A stretch of 64,000 nt of DNA from Begonia masoniana (lineage: Eukaryota > Streptophyta > Magnoliopsida > Cucurbitales > Begoniaceae), in assembly GCA_022432975.1 (NCBI GenBank), contig CM039509.1, positions 46,247,167-46,311,166 of the forward strand, read 5' to 3'. Positions 25,201 to 35,200 of this stretch are shown in pieces. The number at the start of each line of letters is the position of its first letter. Within the stretch, counting starts at the first letter, position 1. The position numbers and the translations under genes were made by a program. The notes below the pieces were generated by a model. That model worked only from the letters and a program-made list of their open reading frames with translations. It was not told the origin of the DNA and ran no database searches.

Positions 25201-28200
25201 TTAGCTGATCATTTTGGACGTGATAAAACGATAGAAGAAGTTGAGCGTCAGTTCTTTTGGCTCGGCTTAAAGAAAGACGTGAACAAAATAGTCAACACTT
25301 GTAGAGTTTGTCAAGTGGCTAAACAAAGACGACAAGCTACTGGTCTTTACACTCCTCTACCTGTCCCCAATCGTCCCTGGGAGGATGTTAGTCTAGATTT
25401 TGTACTTGGACTGCCTCGCACTCTTAAAAAACATGATTCTATTTTGGTTGTAGTTGATCGTTTCTCAAAAATGGCCCACTTTATTCCGTGCCAAAAAACG
25501 TCGGATGCATCTAAGGTAGCTCGATTGTATTTCAATGAGATTGTCAAACTCTATGGTCTACCTAAGACAATTGTCTCAGACAGGGATGTGCGTTTTACTG
25601 GTCATTTTTGGAGAACTCTATGGCATATGGTAGGTACAACACTAAAGTTTTCGACTACCTACCATCCTCAAACTAATGGTCAAACTGAAATTGTTAATCG
25701 AAGTCTTGAAAATTTATTACGATATTTGGTCAAAGAAAATCTTAAAAATTGGGATCTGATCCTCCCCACCGCTCAGATTGCATATAATAGTTCCGTGAAC
25801 CGAACCATAGGTATGAGTCCCTTTGAAGTTGTCCATGGTTTTAAACCTAGGAAACCTTTAGAACTTCTCCTTATGTCACCGCATGCTAGTGTGTCTATGT
25901 CGGCTGAAAATTTTGCTCAGCATCTTCATGATTTACATATTGAGATCAATAAACAAATAGAGGCTAGTAATGCATCATATAAATTACGAGCTAATTTACA
26001 CAAACGACACGTTGAATTTAATATTGGAGATTATGTTATGGTTCGAGTTCGTCCTGAGCGACGATCTGCCGGATCTGGTTCTAAATTGCAAGCTCGTAGT
26101 ATTGGTCCTTTTAAAATTTTAAAGTGAATTGGTTCAAATGCATATGTTGTTGATCTTCCACCTAATTTTGGTTATCACTCTACTTTTAATGTTGAAGACT
26201 TGATTGCTTTTAAAGGCCATTTTAACCCTGCTGCTGACCCTTTTTTACCTTCCTCAATCGACGTTGAGCCTCCATCGGCCAATTCACACTCCCCAACACC
26301 TTCTGTCACAACACATAAGGATAAAATTGATGCTATTTTAGATGAGCAAATTGTATTTACTAATGAAGGTGAGGTTCAGCGTTTCCTGGTCCGTTGGGTG
26401 GGTCGACCAAATAATGATTGCACGTGGATTTCCAGAAAGACACTTCAGCAGTTGGATCCAGACCTTTTGGAGTTCTTTCGGAGTCATCAGGATCTCACTT
26501 TGCCGGATTCCCACACTGTTTGGAAAGATACTCGGTCCAGACCTCCAGTTTCACGAGTTTACAGTCGCCGGAAGAAGGTTGCTCAACCGCTTAGCTTATG
26601 GTTGGGTGATTGATCAGCTTGCTGCAGTGTGGTCCTTTCAACTTGAATGGTTGATCCTTTTACCCCGGGAGAGTTGATGAGGACATCCTTTGACTTAGTC
26701 ATGTTATTTATTTTGTTATTTCCCATGCATAATTTATTATTATAGTTTTTAGTGTTTTATGGTTTTCTGTTATGTGTTTAATGGTTTATTAGTGTCTTTG
26801 TCATTTTCCAAGTAGGTTTTATTCTATTTAAAGTATCGCATTGTAATGTGGTGGTTAGTTGATGATGAATATGAATTGAGTTGCAATGTTTTGCTATTTT
26901 CCAATCTCCTTTTCTCTCTAGCTTTCTCTCCTCTTTCTTCTGGGCTATATTCTCTGTTCTCTTCTTTCCCCTCTCAAACTATATTTCTTTCTTAATATTT
27001 TCCGCTGCATCAAAAAATTTCTTTGAAGTTGACAAAAGAAATTGAAATTTTTGAGCTGAGATACAAATGATTGAAATAGAAATGAAACTTGAGAAATATA
27101 TTTACTCTGTTAGGGACATCTTACTTACCAAAATGATGATGATCAAGTTATAGTTCATACCCCTTTAGGCATTATAGGCAAAGAGATAAACATTGTGCTT
27201 CGGCTTGACAATTTGCAGTTCAGCAAGGAAACTATGGAACTGTTTGTATTTTTTGGTACCATGCTTCTTCTCCAGAAGCTTTCTTTTATGTTGATGAAAG
27301 ATCCATTACTGTACTTAAGCTTCTCAGTTTTACTTTCATCTGAAAGGTTAACAACACTTTGAGGTCTGCCGCAATCTTTCGATTTTATGATCTTTAAATT
27401 TGCTTCCACTTCTTTTTTTTTTTTTTGGAAATTCAAATTGGCTTCGATCGGGAATGTACGGCAGCTATATTAAAATCTTGTAGGATATGGATTATTTTCG
27501 ATTCGTAAACTCGTAATGCTTATGGTTCTAGCACAATCTCTTGATTGTCAAAGAGGTTTTCATCTTCAACTAAGTTCTTTCCTTTATGATTACATTCTGA
27601 TACATTGTTCTCAACCATTTTGGTCAGGTGTTGGGAGGCTTCAATTCGTCCAATTATGTTACCCAACGGAAATGGGCAACCGCTCGAGACGGAACTAAAA
27701 TTCCTATTTCAATTGTTTATAGGAAGGATCGAGCGAAACTTGATGGAACAGATCCTCTACTACTTTTTGGCTATGGTTCTTATGAGGTAATTAACTGACT
27801 TCATGGTTTAAATTTTGAGACTTTTTATTGATTCTTATGACATAGTCTATGAATAAACAGATTGAAGTTTATCCGTCATGGAAAGAGATTTCATGCTGCT
27901 GTCTATGTCAATCAAAACCACAAATGTTAATTCAAGTAATACCAATACAGAGTTTTTGTTCTTTACAATCAAGATTACTGCCTTTGAACCTTTGTTAGTG
28001 ATACATCATACTTGTATTCTTCTATTTTCTTAGAATTTCAGCAAAGCTATTTTTCTATTTTCTAGTCTTTTCCATTCCTCTGGGTTTTTTTTTTTCTGCT
28101 GATGTGAACTAATATATTCTAAATAAAAGGTATAGGTTGCATGACATAATTCATATAATTTAGAGCTTATCGCACGATCAAACTCAAAATCGGCGGAGAG

Positions 28201-30016
28201 CAAGTAGTCAGAATTTAAAATCAGATTAGAAAAATTGCTTGAGGGGTAAGAAATCAAGTTAAAACACCTCATTAAATAGAAAATATGATATGCATGTGTT
28301 AGATTTAACGGATAAATTGACAGGTAAAAGGGATGTTTCATTTGTAAAAAGAAAAAAGAATAATTTGATGTCTAATCTATAAATGACTCAAAATGTTACG
28401 GATTAAATTACACCTAACCAAATCTTTTATTTAATTGAATTATTCTGGTATTACTTTTGGAAGTGATCCATTTACGCAACAATTTATCTCATCATTGTTT
28501 TCTTGGCGAACATTGTCTCAATTCAACAAAAATTGTTTCCATGAACAGGAATGCACAGATCCGAATTTCGAACCAGCAAGGCTGTCTTTGTTAGATCGAG
28601 GATTTATTTATGCGATAGCTCACATTCGTGGCGGCGGCGAAATGGGGAGGCAGTGGTATGAAAATGGAAAGTTGTTGAAGAAGAAGAATACCTTCACGGA
28701 TTTTATTGCATGTGCAGAATACTTAATAAAAAAAAAGTACTGCAAAAAGGAAAAGTTGTGCATCGAGGGAAGAAGCGCCGGAGGTTTACTTATCGGTGCA
28801 GTTCTTAATATGAGGCCCGATTTGTTCAAGGCTGCCATTGCCGGAGTTCCATTTGTTGATGTTCTGACAACTATGCTCGATCCAACCATCCCCCTGACGA
28901 CTGTAGAGTGGGAGGTGATTCTTAGTTCATATCACATTCTGCATCTCTTTCATATGCTACACTCTGACTATACGCTCTAATGAATTCATAAGTGAATGAC
29001 ACGTAAACAGACGTAAGATTACCATTTTTTTAACTATATCTTCTAATGTGGATTCGAGATTCTTATGGAATATGGAAACAGATTGGTTGAAGTAATGGTT
29101 TTTTGTTATTTATTATATCACAGGAATGGGGTGATCCTAGGAAGGAGGAGTTCTACTTTTACATGAAATCATATTCTCCTGTCGATAATGTAAGTTCCAT
29201 TTAATCTGCTGATAATTGATCATTATCCTCTGAACAAATTACAGTAGCTTCATTCAGCCTCCATTGGAACATAAATCACTGTTGATCTGCCTGTGATCCA
29301 GGTTAAGGCTCAAAATTATCCAGCCATTCTCGTCACTGCTGCCTTAAATGGTGAGCATATAACTATTCAATGTATTCTGTCATCAACTAAATAATAAATA
29401 AAATAATCCTCTAATCAATCGATCAACAATCGTTGACGATTTGACGATTTGAGTGAAGAGTAAACTTTTTTTTTTCGTGTGATTCCAAAAAATAGTTTGA
29501 TTTTCACTACAGATCCTAGGGTGTTGTACTCGGAACCCACCAAGTTCGTGGCAAAACTTAGAGACAAAAAGACCGATAAAAATGTCCTCTTGTTTAAATG
29601 CGAGCTCCGTGCAGGACATTTCTCAAAGTCTGGAAGGTAAAACAAATGATAAATTACTTCTCAAAATCTTAAACTTGTGAGTTGATAATAATTAATTATT
29701 TATATATTTATTAACATTAACAGTTATACGCAGGTCAATTCTTTTTATTATTACGCATGAATTTGTTTTTTAAATGAGTTTAATTTTTTTTTAGTATGTC
29801 GAGATTTAAACTTTCTGACATCTGGTATGATATCATGTACAATCTTAAAAGTTTAAATTTGTCGGTGGAGAATAATTTAATTATTTAAGTTTGATGTTGC
29901 TGATTTACCCGTGTAGGTTTGAGCAGCTACAAGAGGATGCATTCAAATACGCATTCATAATGAAGGCTTTAGACATAATCCCGGGTCGATGGGTTTATCG
30001 AGCATTGATGGAGTAA
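4223..30016 (+). CDS. Oligopeptidase B-like serine peptidase (S9A family), left copy, open despite intronic retrotransposons
   Basis: Prolyl-oligopeptidase-family serine peptidase, closest by memory to the plant oligopeptidase B/protease II group. These enzymes cleave short peptides with an N-terminal beta-propeller and a C-terminal alpha/beta hydrolase. Exons: 4223-4562, 4690-4973, 14576-14770, 15215-15561, 16410-16701, 27628-27786, 28549-28914, 29124-29189, 29302-29350, 29513-29636 and 29917-30016. All have GT-AG borders. They total 2322 nt, one frame of 773 codons plus stop. Propeller motifs include [12 protein letters not shown] and [14 protein letters not shown]. Catalytic residues are all present: Ser in [12 protein letters not shown], Asp in LNDPRV, His in AGHFSKSGR. 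Met52 (MSTPTDN) would give about 722 aa, nearer the usual 710; the first 51 residues could be a targeting extension. Oddities: TAALND instead of TAGLND, ELRAGH instead of ELGAGH, a one-base insertion near 29984 that changes the last residues, and introns 2 and 5 enlarged to 9.6 and 10.9 kb. Confidence 0.82.
5010..5964 (+). repeat. 5' LTR of the intron-2 Sirevirus
   Basis: Begins TGTTAATGTTTAT and ends GATCTTTCA before the PBS. Compared with the 3' LTR it has a replaced stretch around 5205-5235 and lacks about 26 bp near 5545, plus many substitutions, so the pair is clearly aged. Confidence 0.88.
5966..5978 (+). other. Primer-binding site, initiator Met-tRNA type
   Basis: TTGGTATCAGAGC directly after the 5' LTR end at 5964, the usual complement of the 3' end of plant initiator Met-tRNA. 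Confidence 0.85.
6029..10906 (+). pseudogene. Sirevirus gag-pol, degenerate
   Basis: Polyprotein remnant reading gag, protease, integrase, reverse transcriptase, RNase H. The gag core spans about 6029-6700. A CCHC zinc knuckle ([14 protein letters not shown]) lies at 6930-6971 and a Leu/Glu-rich coiled coil at about 7170-7390. The protease site FDS-G is broken by TGA at 7881-7883. Integrase (HRKLGHV, then the DDE core around 8430-8640) has several stops. RT spans about 9400-10420; the YVDD box near 9970 is preceded by an in-frame TAA. RNase H with the ADIFTKAL motif ends at 10906. Premature stops are spread through every domain, so no protein is expected. Longest open piece: 6615-7550 (311 codons). 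Confidence 0.87.
11537..13234 (+). pseudogene. Sirevirus 3' (env-like) ORF, broken
   Basis: Third ORF region between RNase H and the PPT, where some Sireviruses carry an env-like gene. It starts at ATG 11537 ([10 protein letters not shown]), is broken by a stop at 11753-11755 and frameshifts, is open again from 11945, and is cut once more by TAG at 12647-12649 where Trp is expected from the reading (TGG to TAG). The N-terminal part is rich in Lys/Ser. The middle (about 12180-12850) matches the domain often annotated as 'putative plant transposon protein'. The C-terminal part is a Leu/Lys/Glu helix. I see no signal peptide or membrane anchor, so 'envelope' is only a positional label. Confidence 0.7.
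13531..13544 (+). other. Polypurine tract of the intron-2 Sirevirus
   Basis: CCAAAGGGGAAGAT directly before the 3' LTR, the plus-strand priming site. Confidence 0.8.
13545..14507 (+). repeat. 3' LTR of the intron-2 Sirevirus
   Basis: Aligns with 5010-5964 from TGTTAATG to GATCTTTCA, with several indels and substitutions. The host intron resumes at 14508. Confidence 0.88.
16768..16772 (+). repeat. Target site duplication TCAAC (left)
   Basis: TCAAC precedes the LTR at 16773 and is repeated at 19924-19928. The empty site GATTAGTCAACAATGTG is present in the right gene copy near 35180. Confidence 0.93.
16773..17008 (+). repeat. 5' LTR of the non-autonomous Copia
   Basis: Starts TGTTAGAATTGGG and ends TTTTCAACA. 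It holds a TATA-like TATATATT at 16852-16859 and GGGCC boxes at about 16805-16820, the likely promoter of the element. Confidence 0.93.
17384..17455 (+). repeat. Two 36-bp tandem repeats in a CpG-rich leader
   Basis: The unit beginning TCCGTTCTGCTCGCCG occurs at 17384 and again at 17420. The surrounding leader (about 17180-17500) is very rich in CG dinucleotides, unlike the AT-rich rest of the window. Undecayed CpG fits the young age shown by the LTRs. Confidence 0.8.
17824..19506 (+). CDS. Copia gag-protease polyprotein lacking pol, intact
   Basis: A 560-codon ORF. I start it at ATG 17824 ([12 protein letters not shown]), the usual Copia gag beginning; an upstream in-frame ATG at 17785 adds 13 residues without similarity. 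Domain order: Copia gag (residues 1 to about 190), basic linker, CCHC zinc knuckle [14 protein letters not shown] (about 18504-18547), aspartic protease motif [11 protein letters not shown] (about 18695-18727), then the start of the GAG-pre-integrase region. Near 19090 the frame jumps, still open, to sequence like the integrase-RT linker (basic, then [15 protein letters not shown]), and stops. Integrase core, RT and RNase H were thus removed without breaking the frame. It could provide capsid and maturation functions for its own RNA. Confidence 0.85.
   Translation: MASLKYEIPLLDRNTRFSLWQVKMRAILAQMDLDDALLGIAKMPSSWTAEEKQRKDRKALSQIHLHLSNQILQDYLKEKSAAALWLKLEQLCMTKSLTSKLHLKQRLYSHRMADGTSLDDHLTIFKEIVSDLESMEVKYDEEDLGLILLCSLPTSYATFRDTILYSRDSLTLDEVYDALFSKEKMDKLVGGSDAKGEGLVVRGRPHERNTSRDNRSRSKSKNNKDKYCKYCKKKGHIIVDCYKLQNKNKKAGDNQNGKQPEKSGEADVAENHIDGELLVAYDVVSNQSEEWILDSGCTFHMCPNRDLFSTYETISRGAVLMGNNASCRIAGIGTVKIKMFDGSIRTLGNVRHVPDMKRNLISLSTLDSKGYKYTGEGGIVKVSRDSLVVMKGFRKTASLYVLQGSTVTGDVAVASSSMSDSDIYKVAKFVNSPSKRNVEKTRKKSGSRVKFSLGSEGTSEPVSQPITDVQSSVSVSRQNGIVKGRTMRKVNTSRRYDETVGYALNVFESNDSCVESSACSDAVCCDNLDSSVIPWRRRCDFFSVKSLKFKRGLNLNGIRC
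19676..19687 (+). other. Polypurine tract of the non-autonomous Copia
   Basis: AAGGTGGAGAT before TGTTAGAA. A near copy of this junction (AAGGTGGAGATTGTCAGAG) occurs about 97 bp earlier at 19590, so the PPT region is duplicated. Confidence 0.75.
19688..19923 (+). repeat. 3' LTR of the non-autonomous Copia
   Basis: 236 bp, one difference from the 5' LTR by eye. Followed by TCAAC at 19924-19928. Confidence 0.93.
19953..20290 (+). repeat. 5' LTR of the intron-5 chromovirus
   Basis: TGATGAGGACATCC to CCGCTGCATCA, 338 bp, same length as the 3' LTR. Followed by AATTGCTATCAGAGCTC, a one-base variant of the usual primer-binding site. Confidence 0.93.
20291..21580 (+). other. 5' leader of the chromovirus
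   Basis: About 1.3 kb between PBS and gag start. It is CpG-richer than its surroundings in the first half (20380-20900) and AT-rich after. Short ORFs here have no recognisable domain and I do not call them genes. Confidence 0.6.
21581..22870 (+). pseudogene. Chromovirus gag region (separated from pol by a stop)
   Basis: 429 open codons from [11 protein letters not shown]. Gln-rich helix (residues about 20-60), three tandem Arg/Asp/His/Asn-rich repeats (about 21907-22130), the retrotransposon gag core, and a CCHC zinc knuckle [14 protein letters not shown] near the end. The TGA at 22868-22870 lies in the same frame as the protease ORF downstream, so a single gag-pol frame was cut by one nonsense change. 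Confidence 0.85.
22871..26613 (+). pseudogene. Chromovirus pol: protease, RT, RNase H, integrase, chromodomain
   Basis: Open pieces 22958-24535, 24578-24865, 24955-26127 and 26200-26613. Protease active site [11 protein letters not shown] near 23140. RT with the YFDD box near 24200. RNase H start [15 protein letters not shown] near 24630. Integrase with an HHCC finger (CRVCQVAK) and DDE core ([17 protein letters not shown]). C-terminal chromodomain about 26330-26490 ([15 protein letters not shown]). Stops: TGA at 24533-24535, TGA at about 24875, TGA at 26125-26127, plus a one-base frameshift in RNase H near 24800. No working enzyme is expected. Confidence 0.88.
26675..27012 (+). repeat. 3' LTR of the intron-5 chromovirus
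   Basis: 338 bp, preceded by the purine-rich CCCGGGAGAGT and followed by AAAAATTTC, where host intron 5 resumes. Confidence 0.93.
27833..28430 (+). other. Extra 0.6 kb in intron 6 of the left copy
   Basis: Intron 6 is 762 bp here (27787-28548) but 173 bp in the right copy (35982-36154). The extra part has no coding potential and I find no clear terminal repeats. It is either an insertion here or a deletion in the right copy. Confidence 0.6.
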
Positions 30017-30236
30017 CCGATCTTGTTAGACTAGTCTATGGTAATGGACATTAATAATAATAATAATTGAGTATTTAATAATTATATGTCTTGATGATGC
30101 TTTCATCTTTGTCAAATTTATTCGCATTATAAATTTTAAGTTCATTTCATTCAAAACTTAACTAAATATTTTATAATAAGGTCAAGTCTAACCTACACTC
30201 CAGCAGGCACCACCCAGTGAGAGTGTGATACGCTTA

Positions 30237-30471
30237 TGTTAGAATTTTGGGACACTTATATAATTAAAAGAATATATATATAATCATTAATTATAATAAG
30301 TCAAAAATTATGTGGTCTATTTTAAAATAAAGAATTTGATTTCATGGCATAACTGTCATGAATATTTATTGTGGATACCATATGCAAAATTTCTAATTTG
30401 ATGAAGGGGCCAAATTAGAAATAGTCAAAAATTTTATAACTGCTATAAGACAGTTGGGTTATAGTCCCTAA

Positions 30472-30506
<35 letters not shown>

Positions 30507-30731
30507 CTTTCGGTATCCCCATCAACAGAGAAAATTAGAAACTCAAGAAAATTCTACATTTTGGAAGATCAAAACCACTATAAGCCATAACTAAAGATTC
30601 AGGTACGCTTCCGCATTCGTTTTTATATTTAATCAAGAACAAAATTGTGATTCTTTGGTGAAGTTTCATTTAAAATTAGAAACACATTAATTCTAGATAA
30701 ATTTTTTTTTTCTACAATTGGTATCAGAGCC
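30237..30731 (+). mobile_element. Copia-type LTR plus primer-binding site, truncated, at the duplication junction
   Basis: Begins TGTTAGAATTTTGGG at 30237 and ends TTTTCTACA at 30716, followed by TTGGTATCAGAGCC (PBS for initiator Met-tRNA, 30718-30731). No gag follows: the internal part stops within about 200 bp where the right duplicate begins (30911). An A-run of about 29 bases lies at 30475-30503. No second LTR is seen nearby, so the element was cut at or near the duplication breakpoint. Confidence 0.75.
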
Positions 30732-32207
30732 TTTAATCTTGTTCTTGATTTGAGGATGATAAAGTTAATCTTACTGTGATATTCGATTTTTTTTTTCTGT
30801 TGATGAAATTAATTGTGCGATTACATCGATAGGTGATTCTGAGCTACAAAATGAAATTATTTGAAATTAATTGTGCGATTACACAGATATAGCTTACAAG
30901 TTGAAAATTTTGGCATAGATGAGGAATCTCTGCCTGATGTTATATTGATTGAAATAATAGTGCAGGTTTCTCGGGGATGCCACTGTACATTTATGTGGGG
31001 TTGGGTACTACAATCAAGCGATGCGACTTGTATGTTATGCTAAACCTTGACCAGATCCTTTTTAATGAGCGATAAGACAGCGTCTTAAATGTGAATGTGC
31101 GTTTTTTCAACTCAAAAATTTTACTAATTCAATGAATATGTTGAAAATCTCATATTTTTCAAATATGGAAATTGAGACGAGTGCTTTATAAACAAATGTA
31201 AGAGCTATATACTATATAGTTAGGTGGCCAATCATGTTATGGGGCATGGGGGGCCGGCTAATGGCCGTAGCCTTAGTTTAGTGTGGTTGGGGTGACGTCG
31301 GCGATGGGGTAATGTCTTATCCATAATTTACGTTCCACTTTCCAATATAACCAAATTCTAGACTGGTTCCTACTCATACTCCAACTCCTCGTTGGGCAGT
31401 TTGTTCCAGCCAGCAGGTGACGTGACCTTCAGATTCATTTCATTATTTATTACTTTAAATAGATTAAATATTGATATTTTGAATTGTTTTTTTAACTAAA
31501 ATTTCACTCTTTTTTATTTGATTTAAATATTTTAAGTGGCTCTATTGACATTAACTCTCTCGATTTCAAACACGTAACCGCGTTGAATTGTCGTTTAGTT
31601 TTTTAAATCAATTGTAATATCGAATGTGTACGGATAATAAATAAATCAAGATAATAATAATAGGTATTTGAAAACACACGAAACATTCAACTAATTTAAT
31701 CAAGGTACAAATTGTTTTGCCGATAACTCAAATTTACTTAAAAAAAATAGTTTAAGATTTGATTGGTCAGAAATTCTTTAAGTTTAAGATTAAATTATAC
31801 TTTATGCTTTGAAATTTATATTTTAAATAAAAATTAATACTATTTATAGTTTTTTGTTTTTTTCCATTGACCTTATCGATGGACGACGACCGGGGATATT
31901 TAAGCCAAGATTCCTCTCAATCATTGAAAGAGTTATCTCAAGGCAAACTTTTATGGAGATTAGCTTCTTCTTCTGATTGGACATTGGAGAATCTTTCCCT
32001 TCAACTAGTTAAATAAAGTTGCAGGTCAAAGAGTAAGCTTCACAGCCTATAATAATGGAGGATCATCTCTTCCCAACAGCCGGGACAAACTACATCCTCC
32101 ACTCTGCACTCTCACTGTTCACCTCCATTGTTTCAAACTCCACTTCTCGATCCAAAATTTTGGTGAAGTAGGGAGTGGGTAATAAATAATACACTGTAAA
32201 GCTAAAA

Positions 32208-35200
32208 ATGATGAATGGGCTTCGTCAAAATCCGGTGTTCGGAGTTGGGTTTCGTCCAAATATTGGCGTCTGTATCCGCAGCTTTTTCTACCTCCCATTT
32301 CTCTTCTTCGCGCTTCCTAAGCATCATTGTCTGAACGCCTCCTCTTTGCCGATCTCGTCAATGTCTACTCCGACGGACAACTCCCATCAGTCTCCTCCGG
32401 TGGCGAAGAAAGTCGAACACGTAATGGAGATGTTTGGAGACACCAGGGTCGATGATTATTACTGGCTGCGCGACGATTCTCGCTCCAATCCAGACGTTCT
32501 CTCTTATCTTCGTCAGGAGAACGCTTACACAGAATCCGTAATGTCTGGTAACTGTTTCATCTCCAAAGTCTGTTTGGTTCTCGAGAAAGTTTAACTTTCT
32601 AGAGAACTACAAACTGTTTATAGGGCGATTTCGTTTTGTTTTTGAGTGTTTGATTTTTTCTTTTAACGGATTTAGGGATAAAGAAGTTCGAAAACCAGCT
32701 TTATGCTGAGATTAAAGGACGAATTCAGGAAGATGATATATCTGTTCCTTTGCGAAAAGGGTCTTATTACTATTATGAGAAGAATTTGAAGGGGAAGGAA
32801 TACGTTCAACACTGTAGGCGTCTCGTCCCAAACAGCCATAATCCGCCCTCTGTGCATGATGTTATGCCCTCTGGACCTGGTGCTCCTCCAGAGAATGTTA
32901 TACTCGACGAGAATATTCAGGCCCTGAATCATTCCTATTACGGCGTTGAGGATTTTGAGGTATTCAATCTAATTAGTGTTCATCAGATTGACCATTATCT
33001 TTTGAGTATCAACAATAGAAAGTGACGAGTCTGTACTCCATTTTTTCTTCAGGTTAGCCCGAATAACAAGTTTGTGGCCTATGCAGAAGACATAAAAGGA
33101 GATGAAATTTACACTGTTTATGTCATTGATGCCGAGACTAGATCTCCTGTCGAAAAGCCAATCGTTCCTGCAACAGATGATCTCGAATGGGTTGGTAATG
33201 AAGCTTTAGCTTACATGACCATGGATGGAACTCATCGACCTGACAAGGTATACCACTGTAGCTTTATTTCAGCAAGTTCTTATATTTTGATGTCAATAAT
33301 TGTATAAGTTAAATGTCAATGAAATGGTGAAAATGAAGTTATGAAAAAATATAGGGTCATTTACATATTAGATCTTCAATTATTTTGTTTGATGAACGGA
33401 ACATCTATCTTTCAGTTGTCATCAACTTGTTTTCATGTTAAATCCAAGAAGTGTATGCATGTTTTCCATCGAATAATGTATTTTAACCCGATTTTTAATT
33501 ACTCTAGTGATTTATAGGTTGATTTCAAACTATGTCAAGATGGGCAACTCCTGTATTGATTTTCTCTTCTGTGTATATAGAACTATAGTTGCTCATATCT
33601 TGAATGTCGCTCAGCATCCTCTGATTAGTTTCTAAACTTTTTGAGGCTCATTGTTTCTTGAATCTTGATAATTGTTTTTATTTTACAACAGGTCTGGTTG
33701 CATGTGTTGGGAACAGAGCAATCAAATGACACTTGCCTTTATCACGAGAAGGATGACATTGTTTTCTCTTGATATTAGTTCTTCTGAGAACAAGAAGTAT
33801 CTGTTCATTACATCATCAAGTAAAAAGACCAACTTCATTTTCTATCTCGACGTATCTAGGCCTCGGGATGGGATTTCTGTACTGACTCCTCGGGTTTACG
33901 GCACCGATACAGCTGCTAGCCACCGTGGTAATCATTTTTATATCAAGAGAAGAAGTGCTGAGTTTTTCAATTCAGAAGTAGTTGTCTGTCCGGTGGAGAA
34001 TACATCTGCAACTACAGTTCTTATTCCACACAATGAAAGGTAAGAGATTCAGATTTACTTATTTACGATTTATCTCATCATATGGTAATCTTTTTATTTT
34101 TTAGACCTTTTTTCACCGGTTCTTGAGATTTTAGCGCTCTTTCCTGTATGATTTGAAGAATTCCATTTTGGTAGAAGTTCCAAAAAATGAGTGATTTGCG
34201 ATCGAAAATATAACGTCTTGAACCTGTGTTGATGTGTCACGACCCAAGTCCTGACTCATCTTTTAAGTTTTAGCATTTTTTTTATTTTAAAATAATTTTA
34301 TTATATTTTAATTGTGGCTTTGACTTATTTACGGTTTGTCGTTAATGAGATGACTATTAGAATTAAGGTTTTGCTGTTTTGTTAGACACTTTCAATTGAA
34401 GTTTTGATATTGAAGAATACTGACATCTGTAATCTTTCTAATACCTTTGGTTCTTATCTTCATATGATTCATATAGATAACATGTCAAAATTTTCTATTT
34501 TCAATCAATATTATACTTATGGTTCTTGCTTCTTCATAGATAAAAACTCTAGATTCGCTATTCGCATTTGTTTTTCGAATATAATTTAAAACGATTTTTA
34601 TTATTTTCTTTGGATCCCACTGCTATTTGTGAGATTCATGTCATGTTTTCGAATGTACCACCTTGAACTTGTTTTCATTCTTCCTCTGAGAAAGACAGCA
34701 ATGTTCTTTGAATCAATTTTTAAGAATTAGCAAAACTGAACAGATGTATGTGATTGTGACGTTGCTGCCTTTTTTTTTTAAATGATTTGCTGTAAGTAAG
34801 GCTAAGTTAAACATATTGTCCAGCAAAAAACTTCAGGACATACAACTTTTTGAGGACCATCTTGTAGTGTATCAACGTGAAGGAGGACTACCAAAAATTC
34901 TAGTTTATCCCTTACCAGATGTTGGAGAGTTGCCCACCAGTTTACAAGGTGCTCGGTCCGTTGAATTTCTGGATCCAATATACTCAGTGAGCCCATCAGA
35001 ATCAGAGTTCTTCTCCGATGTTCTACGATTTACTTACAGCTCATTGAAGACGCCTCTGTCGACTTATGATTATGATTTGAAGACTGGAACTTCAGTTTTA
35101 AAGAAGACTGACATTGTGAGTTATGCTAACAAATCTTTTCCAATTCAGCAGCTTATTTACTTTTTATATGACCATGATTAGTCAACAATGTGAAAATTCA

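Larger units (their letters stand above)
19953..27012 (+). mobile_element. Ty3/Gypsy chromovirus in intron 5 of the left oligopeptidase gene
   Basis: A 7060-bp element with 338-bp LTRs bounded by TGATG...CATCA. The target AATGTCAAAAATTTCTTTG is split with an AAAAA duplication, and the right gene copy has the empty site. A degenerate PBS (TTGCTATCAGAGC) follows the 5' LTR. Order gag-PR-RT-RNaseH-INT-chromodomain defines a chromovirus. The clade is not settled; short LTRs would suit Reina/Galadriel-type elements. LTRs differ at about a dozen of 338 positions by eye, so it is older than the neighbouring Copia. Several nonsense codons make it inactive. Confidence 0.92.
2947..30236 (+). repeat. 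Segmental tandem duplication, left copy
   Basis: Starts at TGGCATAGATGAGG and ends just after CACCACCCAGTGAGAGTG. The same order of sequence is found at 30911-38600. Subtracting the three LTR retrotransposons in this copy leaves a segment of similar size to the right copy. Exons of the two copies differ by only a few percent by eye, and introns and flanks also align. Confidence 0.88.
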
